Under the pieces are notes generated by a model. The model searched no databases. It was not told the DNA's origin and saw only the letters and a program-made list of their open reading frames with translations. A DNA stretch of 64,000 nucleotides. Source: Cladopsammia gracilis (Eukaryota > Cnidaria > Anthozoa > Scleractinia > Dendrophylliidae). The stretch lies in contig JAJGOT010000037.1 of assembly GCA_022457155.1 (NCBI GenBank), positions 331,001-395,000 of the forward strand, read 5' to 3'. Of the stretch, positions 44,817 through 57,099 are shown one piece after another. Both the position numbers and the translations under genes were made by a program. Each line of letters opens with the position of its first letter. Position 1 is the first letter of the stretch.

Positions 44817-45117
44817 GTTTATATATCTTATTGACCAAGCGCGAGGGCTGTACTGGGAGAATATCGGTCCGAGGTCTTGACAGTACTGACCGAGCGCAGC
44901 GAGGTCCGTACAAAAAACACGTTTTTACTACTGATGAAGGCAACATTGCCGAAACGTATAGTTTCATTTTTAACACTTTTTACAGCGTTAAACTTAACAC
45001 TTTTTCACGTAACTACAATTAACGCTGCGCAGGATACATATTTATTTATCCGTACAAAAAAAGACCGAGGGCCGATATTCTCCTAGTACGGTCCCGAACA
45101 AGCTTGGTTAATAAGAT
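44817..45117. mobile_element. Inverted-repeat element enclosing a Penelope-like fragment
   Basis: The outer arms (TTATTGACCAAGCGCGAGGG, CTGGGAGAATATCGG, GAGGTCCGTAC at left) are inverted at the right (GTACAAAAAAAGACCGAGGG, CCGATATTCTCC, AAGCTTGGTTAATAAG). The interior (about 44911-45050) carries a hammerhead-like motif and may be a fragment of a Penelope-like retroelement that landed inside. Confidence 0.65.
44927..44962 (+). ncRNA. Hammerhead-ribozyme-like motif 1
   Basis: In order: stem I strand ACTA (44927-44930), core CTGATGA (44931-44937), one extra A, stem II GGCAACATTGCC (44939-44950), GAA, a palindromic ACGT that can act as a two-base-pair stem III or pair between two molecules, the base A at the expected cleavage position (44958), and TAGT (44959-44962) complementary to ACTA. 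The extra A before stem II departs from the textbook core. Such motifs are known in the terminal repeats of Penelope-like elements. Activity is not shown. Confidence 0.6.
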
Positions 45118-46156
45118 ATTTATTACACGACTCCTGCCGGCGGGAGGATCACGCGGGATCATTCGGGACAATGCCCGGTCCAATACTTTGAGAATATTGG
45201 ACCGGCAATCGAGCATTCTGATTGGCTGATTTTAGTTATTTGCTCTCTAACTGATTTAGTTGTGTGATAAAAAATTATATAAGGTCATACCTCTCATAAA
45301 ACAATGTACTTTTGTTTCGGGGCTTTCAATCAACAAACATAACGTAATTCTGAATACTCCATCCTCAGTTTTACTTTTGATCTTTTATCAGAAAATTGTG
45401 AGTTAACTGAACGTTAACTCACAATTTCCGAGGAAGAATCCTTAGCGATATGGTTGTATATCGGGTAGACACATTTTTATCTTCATAGGGTTTACCTAAA
45501 TTGGATCAAGTATGTAATAAAACAGTTGCTCCATTGAATCCCATCCAATATGATCTATATGAACTTATAACCAACTCAGTCGTCGCTACGAGCTTCTTTG
45601 GATATTGGAATTTATTTGCGACTCATTTTCTTGTCCAGTGACTTATGAGACCTTGCCAGGGGCGGGGTCCAGTGTTGCTTGTCTGAATTTTAAAATGTCT
45701 CATGTCGGTGTTTTATCAATGCTTCACGTCGCTCTCGGAAATTGAACGAACATAGTTTGTCGGATAATGGTAAGTCATGCAAAATGGTGAATCAATATCG
45801 GCGTTGCTTGCTGTCGCTTGACTGACGACCTCTTTCCCAGGGTCCCAGGTCTCCAAGGGAGTTGTGGAGTTGCGTAAATGATGTATAATGCGATGCTCAA
45901 GAGACCCTCAAGGGAACCTCAAGGGTCCTCAAGGACCTCAAATTGGTGAAAAATATGCCAAACCACCGTTCTTTGTCGCTAATTCTCGGCTTTGATGTCG
46001 CTGTCGGAATTGTGCCGAGAAAGATTGTCTTTTGTCGCAATTTCATTTTACGTGCTGTCGCTACTTTTTGGGTCATGCCGCCTGTCGGAATTTACCCTGG
46101 AATGGCCTCACTTATGTGTGTTATGCCTTGAAACAGTAACAGACGACAGCTAGTTT

Positions 46157-46425
46157 AAAGGAGCTATGTCAAGGTGATTTTGAGGTTTTGAAAATAGACC
46201 ATAATCAGACTGATCAGAGTTTTAGCGAGTTTTCCAGACAGAAGCGCATGTCAGCAAAACCCAAATTAGCCCAATTTTTTCAAGATGCAATTCATTTCCT
46301 TACTCTTAGAGCAGTAGTAGAATAATTATAAACAACACTGGACCCTTATTTTGGGGGTTTCGCTGACATAAAGATGTATTTTGTTTTTTAATGGAACACA
46401 AAAATGGTGACATAGCGCCTTTAAA
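46157..46425 (+). repeat. Dispersed repeat, copy 2 (AAAGGAGCTAT family)
   Basis: Collinear with 3030-3345. This copy starts AAAGGAGCTATGTCAAGG and ends TGGTGACATAGCGCCTTTAA, so its termini are inverted (GGAGCTATGTCA against TGACATAGCGCC). That marks it as an inverted-repeat element; the end is less clear in copy 1. Confidence 0.65.
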
Positions 46426-46678
46426 CACCTTTCCGTTTCACAGACAAAATTTTATTTGAAATAATACCTCTTTCACATACACGGCGCGAATTTATACCCC
46501 TGTCTTATACCTCAAAAATAAGCCTAAGACAGGAGATTATCCCCTGCGAGGTCACATAAACGCTGTGAAATAGGAAAAGGAAAAAAATGTACCGACTCAA
46601 TATTTTTCCGGCTGCAATAGCAGTCTTTGCCGAGTGTCTGCTCAGTTTCTGCTATCCTTTCTTTTTTAATACTTAGAG

Positions 46679-46763
46679 TTAAGGCGGGACTCCACCTAAA
46701 TGCCATTTTTCCGCCACTTAACATGGCTTTAATGGAGTATCTCGTTTACGTTTCAAGCAATCC
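46679..46763 (+). repeat. Partial copy of the TTAGGCGGGACTC element
   Basis: Matches 47275-47351 on the same strand: GGCGGGACTC, GCCATTTTTCCGCC, CTTTAATGG, TATCTCGTTTACGTTT and AAGCAATCCAA. Confidence 0.7.
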
Positions 46764-47164
46764 AACTCGCATCATATAACACTCCGTGTAGCTCACTTGG
46801 AGTATCCAACCCCTCCCCACCCTCACCAACCCTCCTCGCGGCCAGCAGCCTTTCAGTGACCTTGGCCGCGTGTTGTGCCTCGTCCCAATCTTAGCCCGTT
46901 CGCCCTCATTCGTCTGGCACGTGAAAGCTCAGTTGCGCAACATTCCTAAACTTCCCTTTGGGCGAAACATTCCGCCAAAATTAATGCAGGGGTATCGTAG
47001 CGGGTTTTAGTCTAATTTTAGATAAAATGCTAAAGCAGGCAATCGTGGACGACAATCCTGCTGTTGTACGTTGGATCAAATTAGTGATCTATCGGCTTAA
47101 ACAAGTGAAGATATACTGTAAAAGTAGAGACCGATATACAACGTAGATTTTTTTTAGTATTTTA

Positions 47165-47207
47165 AGTACTATATTTCGACTGGCCAAACCAGTCTTCTTC
47201 AGGTACT
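47165..47207 (-). ncRNA. Hammerhead-ribozyme-like motif 2
   Basis: Minus strand, in order: stem I strand AGTAC (47207-47203), core CTGAAGA (47202-47196; position 7 of the core is variable in known hammerheads), one extra A, stem II GACTGG/CCAGTC with loop TTTGG, GAA, palindromic ATAT as stem III, A at the cleavage position (47170), and GTACT (47169-47165) pairing with AGTAC. It has the same layout as motif 1, including the extra A, with different stem sequences, so the pairing is preserved by covariation. Confidence 0.58.
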
Positions 47208-47274
47208 ATGAGAATTCTAATGAGTTAAAATTACATTGGTATAAATGTTATGGAGTAATAGTTTTCCGCAATAT

Positions 47275-47645
47275 TTAGGCGGGACTCAAACTGAACGCCA
47301 TATTGCCGCTTTAATGGCAATATCTCGTTCACGTTTTAAGCAATCCAAAAACTCTATGCTCATCTCATGAATCTAAGTTAAGTGGGAGGGAACAGGATTT
47401 GTTAAATTTAGAGAAATAAGAAAACATTGAAGATTTAATGAAGTTTTAAACAGTTGTTTAAAATTAGAACCGTTAGATAAATAGACACCAAAATAGTCCA
47501 CTAGCAACCTGGGGTGCTCTTGCGTGCGTACGCGTGGGTAACAACTGTCTGTAGGCGATCCAAAAATTATTTTCTTTCTTCTATCCCTTCTTTAAACCTC
47601 TTAAAATTTCATTCAAATTTAGGTTGAATCCCGCCGCCTTAATAT
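47275..47645. mobile_element. Inverted-repeat element with TTAGGCGGGACTC ends
   Basis: Left end TTAGGCGGGACTCAAACTGA; right end AGGTTGAATCCCGCCGCCTTAA is its inverted form. A partial copy lies at 46679-46763. Confidence 0.6.
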
Positions 47646-47649
47646 ATAC

Positions 47650-49440
47650 GGAAATACGTAAGACAGATTGAAAAAATATATTTATATGTATATATAAAAA
47701 GGGAATCTAAATTTGTAATAAAGGTTCAAGTGTTCTGGCTTTTGAGATTAACGTATGGATCTCAAGTATTGAGTCACGTTTTGAAACACTTTTTTCAATG
47801 GGGATTAATTGGGTTAATTGCATGTTGTTAGCAGTGTGATTAGGAGAGGAGAGAAAGTGTTCGGTGGCTATCGATGGTGAGTTTATATATATTGTAATTG
47901 CAACGTTTACATTGAATTATGTAGAGTTTTGGTTTCGCGGGTCAGGTCAGAGGGGATTTCACTTGTAGAAAAAAGCATCGTTAGCTAGAAGGTCCGTCAA
48001 GTTGTACTGTCTCTGCTTATACATTAGAGTCTTCAGGCTCAAAAATGCCACTGGTATAAATAAAAGTTCTAGATTAGATTAATATCTTCGTGGTTAAAGA
48101 CCTTAACATTGATATGGGTAAAATGTCATTAATCTTCATTGGCTAAAAATAGCCATAGTCGTGCAAAGTCTATTTTAGCTTTAGGCACGTACCTAAACCT
48201 CTGACCCTAAACGGATAAATCTCACATGTCTAGATCTTCTTTCGCTAAAAATAACCACTGTTATAAATAACGTGCTTTATTAGATTATTTGTATTCAGGG
48301 ATTATCAGCAAGAACATGACCCTGAGTGCCGGAGGCTTTTCTCGCGCTCTCGGTATTTCATTTATATACGCCTCATTGCAAGCCTTCGCCGTCCGGGCAC
48401 GTCACGACGGAGTCACGTCAACCGCCGAACTTTGCCGGCGCGACGCAGGCTAGCCGTGAGAGAACCTCTAGTACACATGAATATATGTCATTTATATTAC
48501 ACTGGTAGTGTAAGTCCATTAATACTGCTGGAAATAAAGCCCTTAAATTTTAGCAAAATAGCCAAGTAAAATTTCTCTTTTAAAAGACATAAATCTCAAA
48601 CTTGGCTTGTCGATGAATTTTTTGCGCTCGAGTTTATGTACCATATATAAACGTGTGTCGATATCCACGAAGGAATAAAAATGCCAAAATCACTTTCTGT
48701 ATGTGTATTTCCGTGTAAGTGTAAAAAGATGAAAAAAAAAAATCATACTGTTGTTTGCAACGCAGAGAAATCATGACAATTTTTATTTATATACTGGTTC
48801 ACTGTGCGTTACCTCGACTTTCTCCTGAGCGGAAATGAGCACTTCACATCTCCGGAAGTCAAGCAATTACTTGTCAGCAACGTCTTGTACAACACACGGC
48901 CAATTTTTGTTACAGATGTTTCATCGTCCTAATACCAAGCGAGAGGCAGTACACTTCATTATTGCTATTTCCAGTTTTCATGCCTTGTTTTTAAATCACG
49001 TTTGGATAAGGACTCAATACATTTGAAGGTTCTATTTTGTAAGACAAGTTCATTGAATGACCTTGGCCATGACACAATAAACATTTTAACGAGATTACGC
49101 AGGTTGGGCGATGCCGTGGTACTTGAGATTCTCCGCTGATCAGATAAACAGATTTATTGTTGTACGTCAGTGTTACGAGTTATTTGACCCGAACCGAGTG
49201 CAAAACAGTCGTATGACGTTCGTATAAAACTACCGGAAAAGGTAGACATCAAAGAGCGCTCCAGAAGCAATGGTCGTAAAGAATACAGGCTTTTTGAATC
49301 ATTAACCGAAAAAGTCTTTGATCCAGTGCTATTATGGTCTTCTGTTTAATTTTGATACATTTTCCATGAAAAATGCACGAATAAATCACTCAGTGTCTTT
49401 GTCATCTAGCACCCCATATAGTGCTTACTAATGCTTGTTA
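47650..49440. other. Spacer with no gene recognised
   Basis: Low-complexity TATATA patches near 47670-47690 and a GC-rich island at about 48320-48460 stand out. No supported exon was found. Confidence 0.4.
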
Positions 49441-49446
49441 TTATTA

Positions 49447-49583
49447 GCCTATTCTAGGCGTTCAGATAGTGGACAGCGAAGGATAGGAGGCGCGCGGAGG
49501 AAAAATATTGCGCATATCGCGCGCCGGGGCGGGTTTTAGCCGGAGTCGGCACCCGACCACAATCGTAACGTCTGGAACAGGCT
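49447..49583. mobile_element. Short MITE sharing ends with the 16.0-17.3 kb element
   Basis: Left AGCCTATTCTAGGCGTTCAG; right CGTCTGGAACAGGCT, inverted. The terminal motif AGCCT-TTC-AGGCGTTCAG and the AGTGG that follows match both ends of the element at 16018-17266. Confidence 0.68.
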
Positions 49584-49864
49584 CAGTAAGTGCGTGTGGA
49601 AAGCCCGACAAGTCCAACATATTTAATACATTGGTCATTTGCAATGATACCATATTATCGACAAGAGGGAAGGTCACGTTCTCAAGGCAAAAAATACTTT
49701 ATTTAGATGTGTTAATACACGTCCAAAAGGCTTTATACTTATTTAATATTATATATTACAATTATATATATAGGATTTCTAAAGCCATAACATAGAGCCC
49801 ATATTTCACAGTATTGTTTTGACAATAAGTGAACAAAGTTTAGAGATTTTTTGTGCTTCTAATG

Positions 49865-50342
49865 CCCTCTTCTTATGAGCCCGGTTACCGGGACAAACAT
49901 TTTCGTGTTTTCCACGATATGGAACTGAAATTTAGCGAAATTTTGTACGTGATAGCATGCACGACAATATTAACTCTTAAAGTTCTGAATGTTCTTTGCT
50001 ATAAAATAGGTCTGAATGATGTTTATCTTACCCTCCTTCAACAGAAACGCATGCGTAGTTGAAACATTTTCAACCCGGTGACCTGGCTGGCCGGTTCATG
50101 TGGGAAAACTTTCCAGTCCTGTTAACCGTTACCGAGATCTCGGTATTTTCAACCTGGATGAATATTTTCCAGCCAGCCCACCTTTTTGTCGAAGGATGGA
50201 CGAATTTTACAAAATAAATCTCGGTAATCGGGCCTGCCCACCTTCTCTGCAAAGAAGTTAGCGAAATTTTTGTTGATGTTGTTAGGTGAGATGTCGGTAA
50301 CTGGGCCATCCCGGTTAACTGGGCTCATATAAAGAGGTCCCG
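49865..50342. mobile_element. 478-bp foldback element
   Basis: Left end CCTCTTCTTATGAGCCCGG then TTACCGGG; right end CCCGGTTAACTGGG then CTCATATAAAGAGG, its inverted form. The interior repeats ACCTGGCTGGCC and CCGGTAACTGGGCC-like blocks. Confidence 0.68.
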
Positions 50343-51017
50343 ACGAATGACAGAAATTACAGAATAACAAAAAGTTAAGTTCAAAACCTAAAATACAAAC
50401 AAAGCTGGGAAAAGATTATGTAAACACCAATGAAACACTGCGTGATTTCCTTCTAACCTAAGTGTGCGTGGGTTAGCGTGAACTTGGGTGGTTGGTTGCA
50501 TACCTGTGAGGGACTTGGGGAGGCCGCAAAACATTCCTCGGAACAAAGAAGGCGACATTTTTCAGATCCCTGACGATGTTTGAATTTGAAAACAAGTTCT
50601 CACGCGTGGCAAAGTATTTGAAGTTGTTTTGCTACCATCATCCGGCACGTGTGACAGTTTTTTCACAAATTAGGTTAAGTTTTGTTTTGTAATTTTGGCT
50701 GCTTTATCTTTGTAGTTAGCATTAAACTACTGTCATTTGTAACCGCCTGATGTTTTAAACTGTGTCAATATAAAGTTATTACTTACTGCACTTTGGCATG
50801 TCTCACTACACAACTGGATTAATCCAAAACACCTCTTTAAAGCTCATAAGTTTAAGTAAGCATCCTATTTGTTGGTTTCATTACTTTACTTTCATATCAA
50901 TCTGGCACTTCAGTACACAAAACTGTGCATTGACTCTTGGCAATATTAAACTACTGGTTTTACTTTATGAGTTATGTACATTTGTGTGAAAAGTGATGAT
51001 TGTTGGTGGTGATTCGG

Positions 51018-53298
51018 TTAACTGCTGTCATAGCCTGGTCTGTAGTAGACGTACGCATAAGCTGGAAGATAAGGCGCGTAGCGTATCACGGGAACAGGCG
51101 TGCAAGGTGCCGGGTAGAAAATGCGACTGCTGTGACTGCTCGAATCATCGGATTCTATCGTTTTGGGTTGTTCGTTGTTGGTTTCGTCCGTTTTTTGGCT
51201 TGATCTTTTACCTTTTGATCGACGGTTGGAAAACCAGACCTAAGGAAGCAAACATGAAAAGTGTATGAGTACATTGTAGGCTCCATAATCTTACTGAAGA
51301 GACACTCTAGGGGAATTTTCTTTTATGTAGGTCATTAATCAGTTGAACATTGCCGCCGGTTCCTTGAACGATGAAGTGTGGTGTTGTTTCAGTGTTGACT
51401 ACTGGTACTTTAGATATTCGGATTCTTTTCTTTTGGAATTTATGTTAAACTTTGGTTACTGGAAAACGTTTCTAAAGACGTTTTTGGGGACACTGTCTGC
51501 CAGTTATTTCTGTCATTATAACAGTTGAAGAGATGGCCAGTCAATTTGTCCAACAATTTTAATTCCACTAAGGAGATTCCACTTCAGTTAATCCAAGTGC
51601 AGCTGAAAGCCTTTATTGCAGAGAATTTCTCGCGTATTCACAGTCCAGTTTAACTTTCACTCGTTTGAGAAGTCTGGAAACCGTTTCACACAACTGAATC
51701 TAGCAGATTGATCATATATTTAAGGACCACTAATGATATTACCGATTTTACTGAGATAAAAGCTAAGAGCCATTCTGTGTAATTCTGTGCAATGCTCGCG
51801 TGAGTTATTGTTTATTATTACTTCACTTTTATTCAGGTCTCTTTAATCTAGCTTTAGCTAATAAGATGTACCTGGATAAAATTATTGCAGTCTCTCTCCA
51901 CTAGGTCTTGCCATTTCAGAAATTTAAGTTCGGTTTTTAGTAACCGATATGTGCCGTGTTTGTTACTCAGTATGTCCACTGCGTGAGTATCATTAATATT
52001 CCTTAGAAAAAAAAACTAACCTGGATTCTTGATTCACTGATGTCCAATCGCTCTCCTAGTTCCTCGCGTGTCAACACATCCGGGTATTGGGTTTTCTCAA
52101 AAGCCTTCTCCAGCTCTCGTATCTGAGCCTGTGTAAACTTGGTGCGATTCCGCCTTCGGTAATGTCTTAGCTTTTGCATCCCATTTGTAATGGAGGCAAT
52201 GTCGGTAGCACTTACTTCAGCTGCTGTAGGGACACAAGAAGTCTCTGAAAACAATCCAACAACGGACGTTAGAATATCACTCAAAGTGGGTTAATAAAGC
52301 CTCTGATGCTTATCTCTATACAGTTGGAAAACTATCAACGAAATCATCGCAAGTTGACTGTCTTGGAAAACGTTCCAATATCAAACCTCGCTTAATTAAT
52401 AAATAAATAATACCTTATCTTGTTGGTTGAAAGGCGCTAGTCTTTAACTCATTCACTAGAATTTCACTGACCGGATAAAGTATAAAGGCAAAGTAACTAC
52501 GAAATGAAAGAAATGGACTGAATTGAACAAGGAGGAAGCACTTCATCTAGTATTTCAAACAATAATAACGGCAATATTTCAGTGAAGGAATGGAGATACT
52601 TTGTGCAAGTGTTGTAGCGCATTCTTTGCTCTCATTTACTACAGTACATATATACTATTTTAATTGAATAGACTATATAGCACTGAGTCTAGTCTTACCG
52701 GGCTCTTGGGGAGCAAAAACTGGCGTCGAAGTACTCTCGCTTACAGTCCTTGTCTCCTCGTTGATACACAGAATATTGGCAATGGAGAATGATCTCCTTT
52801 TGGGTCTCTGAGGTTTTGGCCGCTCTGACTCGCCACTGTTTGTGCTTGAAGAGTCTCCCTCACTTTCAACGTCGCTTTGCTCAGCCTCAGATCGCTCCAA
52901 ATCGCTGCCAGTTGATCTCGCCCTTCTTAGCAACCTGCTGATGACAGTGAGAGGAGGCAGGCTTTCCTTTGTGCAAAAACCATCAGTCACCAGCTTTTCT
53001 TTGACTTCCCAAGAGAAGATTCCTGGTGCTGTACGGCGATACTCCTCGATCCTGTTCTTCACTTCGGAGCTCACATCCCTCGATGTTTTTCGCTGAGCTC
53101 GACCAGGCTCAAAAGATCCAGTGTCGTTGTACTTGGAAAGCAATTTACTGATGCAGCCATGTGAGACCTTGAGTTGTCTGCTGATATCACACGGGCGGAT
53201 GCCGAGCTCTGCCATCTCGATGATTTGTTGACGAACCGAGTTTGGAAGTGGCTTGCCATTCACAAACACTCCACCCAGTTGGTTGAATTTTCCATGAC
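51018..53298 (-). CDS. Pax transcription factor B (Pax-D-like), first exon not found
   Basis: Exons on the minus strand: 53298-52699 (paired domain and octapeptide), 52244-52021 (homeodomain part 1) and 51239-51018 (homeodomain part 2 and tail). The paired domain shows [40 protein letters not shown] and [20 protein letters not shown]. The octapeptide is FSIANILC. The homeodomain reads [20 protein letters not shown] to VWFSNRRSK, with serine at position 50 as in Pax proteins and the conserved intron between residues 46 and 47. The tail ([20 protein letters not shown]) matches paralog A. Phases are consistent (1, 1, 0). A short first exon ending in phase 1 is expected upstream; an ATG CTA G just before the acceptor is not trusted. 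The product would be a sequence-specific nuclear regulator; no target is inferable. Confidence 0.92.
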
Positions 53299-53986
53299 CT
53301 AGCATGAAAAAAAAAAAAACCCGACATCTCTTAGTACCGGTCATAAGCCTGACTAATGCATGTTAGTAACTGGGGATCAAACACGGACCTAACTGTTGTC
53401 TAGGTTATAGCGTTTTGTGACGCAAACTCATCAGTACAACTGAGCAGAACTTACCTCAGCATCAAATTGAAGAAAAAATGATTAGTTTACCTTAACTCAA
53501 CCAGCCAGTTTTTCTGTTATAATCATCTTATCATCATGATATTTAGCCGTAATTGTGTTGAAAATGGATTTAAAGAAAACTATTCTATCTAAAACGTTCG
53601 TTTAGAGGAAACTTACTGCATTTTGAGATGCATAAAATTTCCGATTGGCGATTGGCAAATGGTTTTACAGCCTTTAGATAACATAATCTGATAATGGTAA
53701 TTTTAGCGCAAACTTATACTGAATGTCAAGACGAAGATATCCTACATAGATCGTACTTTAATACTCACGTTTTTATTCCTATAAAGATAATTTTAGTATT
53801 TAGCCGCCGTAGCTTTTAAACCTGGCAGTTAAGGCGGTGTGTTAATCGTTTCTTAACCCAGTTTCGAACCGGTATAAAATTTAAGCGTCTGCGACTTCTA
53901 ATGAGCTAGTTATAATTTATAACCGATCATTGGATCAACGTGCTTTGAATTAGAACGATCCTGAATTTTTTTAGTGTTGTAGTAAG

Positions 53987-53994
53987 CTTATATA
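53987..53994 (-). promoter_or_regulatory. Possible TATA box of Pax B
   Basis: TATATAAG on the minus strand, about 690 bases upstream of the paired exon. Gene A has the same octamer before its start. Without the first exon the assignment is weak. Confidence 0.3.
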
Positions 53995-53999
53995 CTATG

Positions 54000-56900
54000 T
54001 ACTAAAGTCAAAGAAAGAAATAAAAAAGCGTGCCTGCTATAGCGCTCGTATCCATGTATTCCATAATTCCCGTTCTCTGCATTTCTTGTATCCAAATTTT
54101 CCCAAAATGTAAGTGAAGTTACGAGTCTGCTTAGGAGGCCACGATGCGGTTGCTTTTCAAATTTATCCGTGTGTGACTGAAGCCGGGGAAGTTATAAGAA
54201 ACACAATGTGGGCGGGGAGTCGTTGACGTCAGCCGTCACAACAAAAGACTATTCTTATCTTGTAATACGTGATCGTGAATAAATCGTCTCCTTCGTCTGT
54301 TTACATTTGGATTTTATTTCCTCTGTGAATTTTCACATGAAATTTGCACACAGATATTCAACAAATACTCGTGTTTTGGCCAAGGCAAGGAAATTAAAAC
54401 CATGGCGGAACGCCAGGCACTTATATATTTTTTCAAGCGTTCGTTATATGGTTAGTTATTCACTCACAACCAACTACAAAAATATTATTATCGAAAGATA
54501 TATATTTTCTTGACAACTGCATTTAAGAAAAAAAATATAGCCTTTTAAGCAATTTATTTTGCTGTGTTAGGTTTCATATAAACGTAGAACATTTTACGTA
54601 GTTCACTATTAAATGCGGCAATGTTTCTAGCGTGTGAGTAGGAAGGTAGAAGAATGAAATCCAACTTCCGGTTCACATGGAGAGCATGAAACGTTTCAAA
54701 ACAAAGCAAATGAAACAAAATTTTCATTTTTTTCTTAACTGCTTGTTTACACTGTGATACAATTGCAGTTTTATTTGTTTAAGAAGAAAGAAACATACGG
54801 TTTCTAGCTATTGAAAACCGAAATGTCGCTTACTCGTAAAAAATTCAGTTTTTCATAACAGAAAGGAATTACTGATTCCAGCCAAATATTGAAAGCGCCA
54901 AGTGCTATCTAGTCTTGTTTATAGTACGACTAAGGTAAACCAATACTATTTTAAATCGACGTGTTAACCTGCTAAAGCATTTCTTGTTTACATGCACACA
55001 TCATCCTACGATCGCATTTGATGTTCACGTGGTGTTTGAATGGCGTGACGTCTGACAAGCACCCTGAGGGGCAATATCCAATTGATTGTAAATACTATGA
55101 ATTATTTTATAACAGGGTAAACTCACGCGACAGCATGAAGATGGGCTTCCGGGGGGAAGGAAGGGAAGTCGAATACTGCTATTGTGCAATGAAAAGAAAT
55201 AAATAAATAATAGTAACAAGCTAAGAAATGTAACTCAGCTCAGCAAGGTACAAGGTTACCAAAATTCATGACTAAGGAAAGGATCGTCTAGACGTCTGTA
55301 CATATTTGTTTCATTCGTAAGGCCGCTTACACGCTACAAGTTGTCGTCGCGATGCCGTCCATTCACACAGTACAATATGTCGGCTTTTGGTAACGCAAGG
55401 TTGAAAATCGGCCTAATTCGTAAAAACCCGTTGTACTGCAACATATATGTTTTAATCGAGCCGATTTTAATTTCAGGAATCGGACGTATTTAAAATCGTA
55501 TGCCAAATTTAAATACACGTATGATTCGCGCTCCGTCCTTCCGTCCGGCTAACTGAATGGAAGCGTGTAACCGCGGTCTTTCGGTAATATTTGCAAATAG
55601 ATTCAAAGATATAAAATTCCAAGTTGTGAAGAATGAAAAACGACAATATTCTTTCTTTGCAAAACTTCAGGCTCTCTGTTATCTTATTAGTGTAGGGGTT
55701 ATTAACAAATCACAATACTAAATGCAACACATTATAAATACACTTTAAATCATATGCAACGGTTTTGACGGACAGAAACTAAATCATCTTGCCATTTCAA
55801 AATTCAAAGACGAATAACAAGTCCATTCGAAATTAGGCCGTCAGTAACAAATTTAAGGAAAATGAATCTGACAACTAATTTATGAGGACATCCTATAACT
55901 GCTTATACACGCGCAATTATAGACGTCTGTTTTAGCTAAAAAAAAATGTCAGCGGCGTCAATGTTATAACTTCCGAAACGGAAGTTGTAATTTTGCATTC
56001 AGTGGTTCATTTTTACTATAAAAAAATTAATACAAGGAAAAGAGCGTGATGCGTATTGAGCAATAGCAACCACTCAGTTCTGACTCAAGGTAACTATACG
56101 TTGAGTACATCTTCCTGTAGTTTTGACGTGCCAAAACACCCCCGCATCACAGAACCAATAAAATCGGCAGTTAACTTTATACTGGGTTTGATTAATCCAA
56201 TTGTTTTCCCTTCATTTTCATTCCTTTTTTAACAGGCATCGAAAACAGGTGCTCAGTGTGTACTATGTATAAAACAATGCCGAGTTAGCAGAAGTTTTTT
56301 TTAATCCAGGCCGTAGCTTGATTATCTGTTATTATTACTACACTCTAGCCGTTTCCGTTGATATGCGTTAAGCAGATTAAAGTCTCTACAGCTGCAGTAA
56401 AGTAGACTGTGAATATGCCGCTTCTCACGTTTTACATGCTAATAAGATGTAATCTTTAAGACATATTGGACATGAACGACTGAATTTATTTCTTACAAAA
56501 AGAGCTTAATATCATAATATATCCTCTTTGTTTGTACATGTTATTGTGCTAGTTCATGATAACGGATGGATGCCAAACTCTTTCACAACTGAACTGAGCA
56601 GTACTTATCGTTTGAAACAGGAAGTGCTCAATTTGACCTTCACAAGGAATCTCAACTTGGCTCTTAAAAGGATGCACATCGAGTCATAACCAGTTACCCC
56701 GGCGTTAAGTCAGCGTATCAGGCCTTTGATACGTGAACTATTGAGGTATCTTATGCCCTTTAATATTGCTTCGGGTAAAACTTGCTCCAAGGTCCTGAGT
56801 TACTTTGAGGAGCAAAGAAGAGAGATGGCGGTTATTTAAACTAACTTAGTATAAATAATGAAATATTTATGGCCGCAGATTTAAAATTTCTCAGAAGCCA

Positions 56901-57090
56901 ATCAGCCTTTTTTTCTATGTCGGGAATGACATTGATAAAAAATTACCTTTGAATCAGCCTGTCTAGTCTGTCGTGGTAGTCCCAATCTTTCGAGGGACAG
57001 AAATCCCCCCACACCCCCATAAAAATATTCTAATACCAAATTTAGTGTTTAATCTAACATTTCCAAAAAGTAAAAAAAAGTCAGTTAAAA
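54000..57090. other. Spacer between the two Pax genes
   Basis: No gene recognised. The unidentified first exon and control regions of Pax B should lie somewhere in 53.3-57 kb. An inverted-repeat element occupies about 55318-55585. Confidence 0.4.
55318..55585. mobile_element. Probable foldback element (GGCCGCTTACACGC ends)
   Basis: Left GTAAGGCCGCTTACACGCTA; right GCGTGTAACCGCGGTCTT, its inverted form. The plan resembles the element at 43133-43399. Confidence 0.5.
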
Positions 57091-57099
57091 AAAAAAAGT

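Noticed and set aside
53299..53344. In-frame ATG upstream of the Pax B paired exon
   Set aside because: It lies in the pyrimidine tract and acceptor (TTTTTTCATGCTAG), so it is intronic; Pax A shows a separate small first exon.
53455..53470. ATG CTG AG followed by GTAAGT as Pax B first exon
   Set aside because: It ends in phase 2, but the paired exon needs phase 1.
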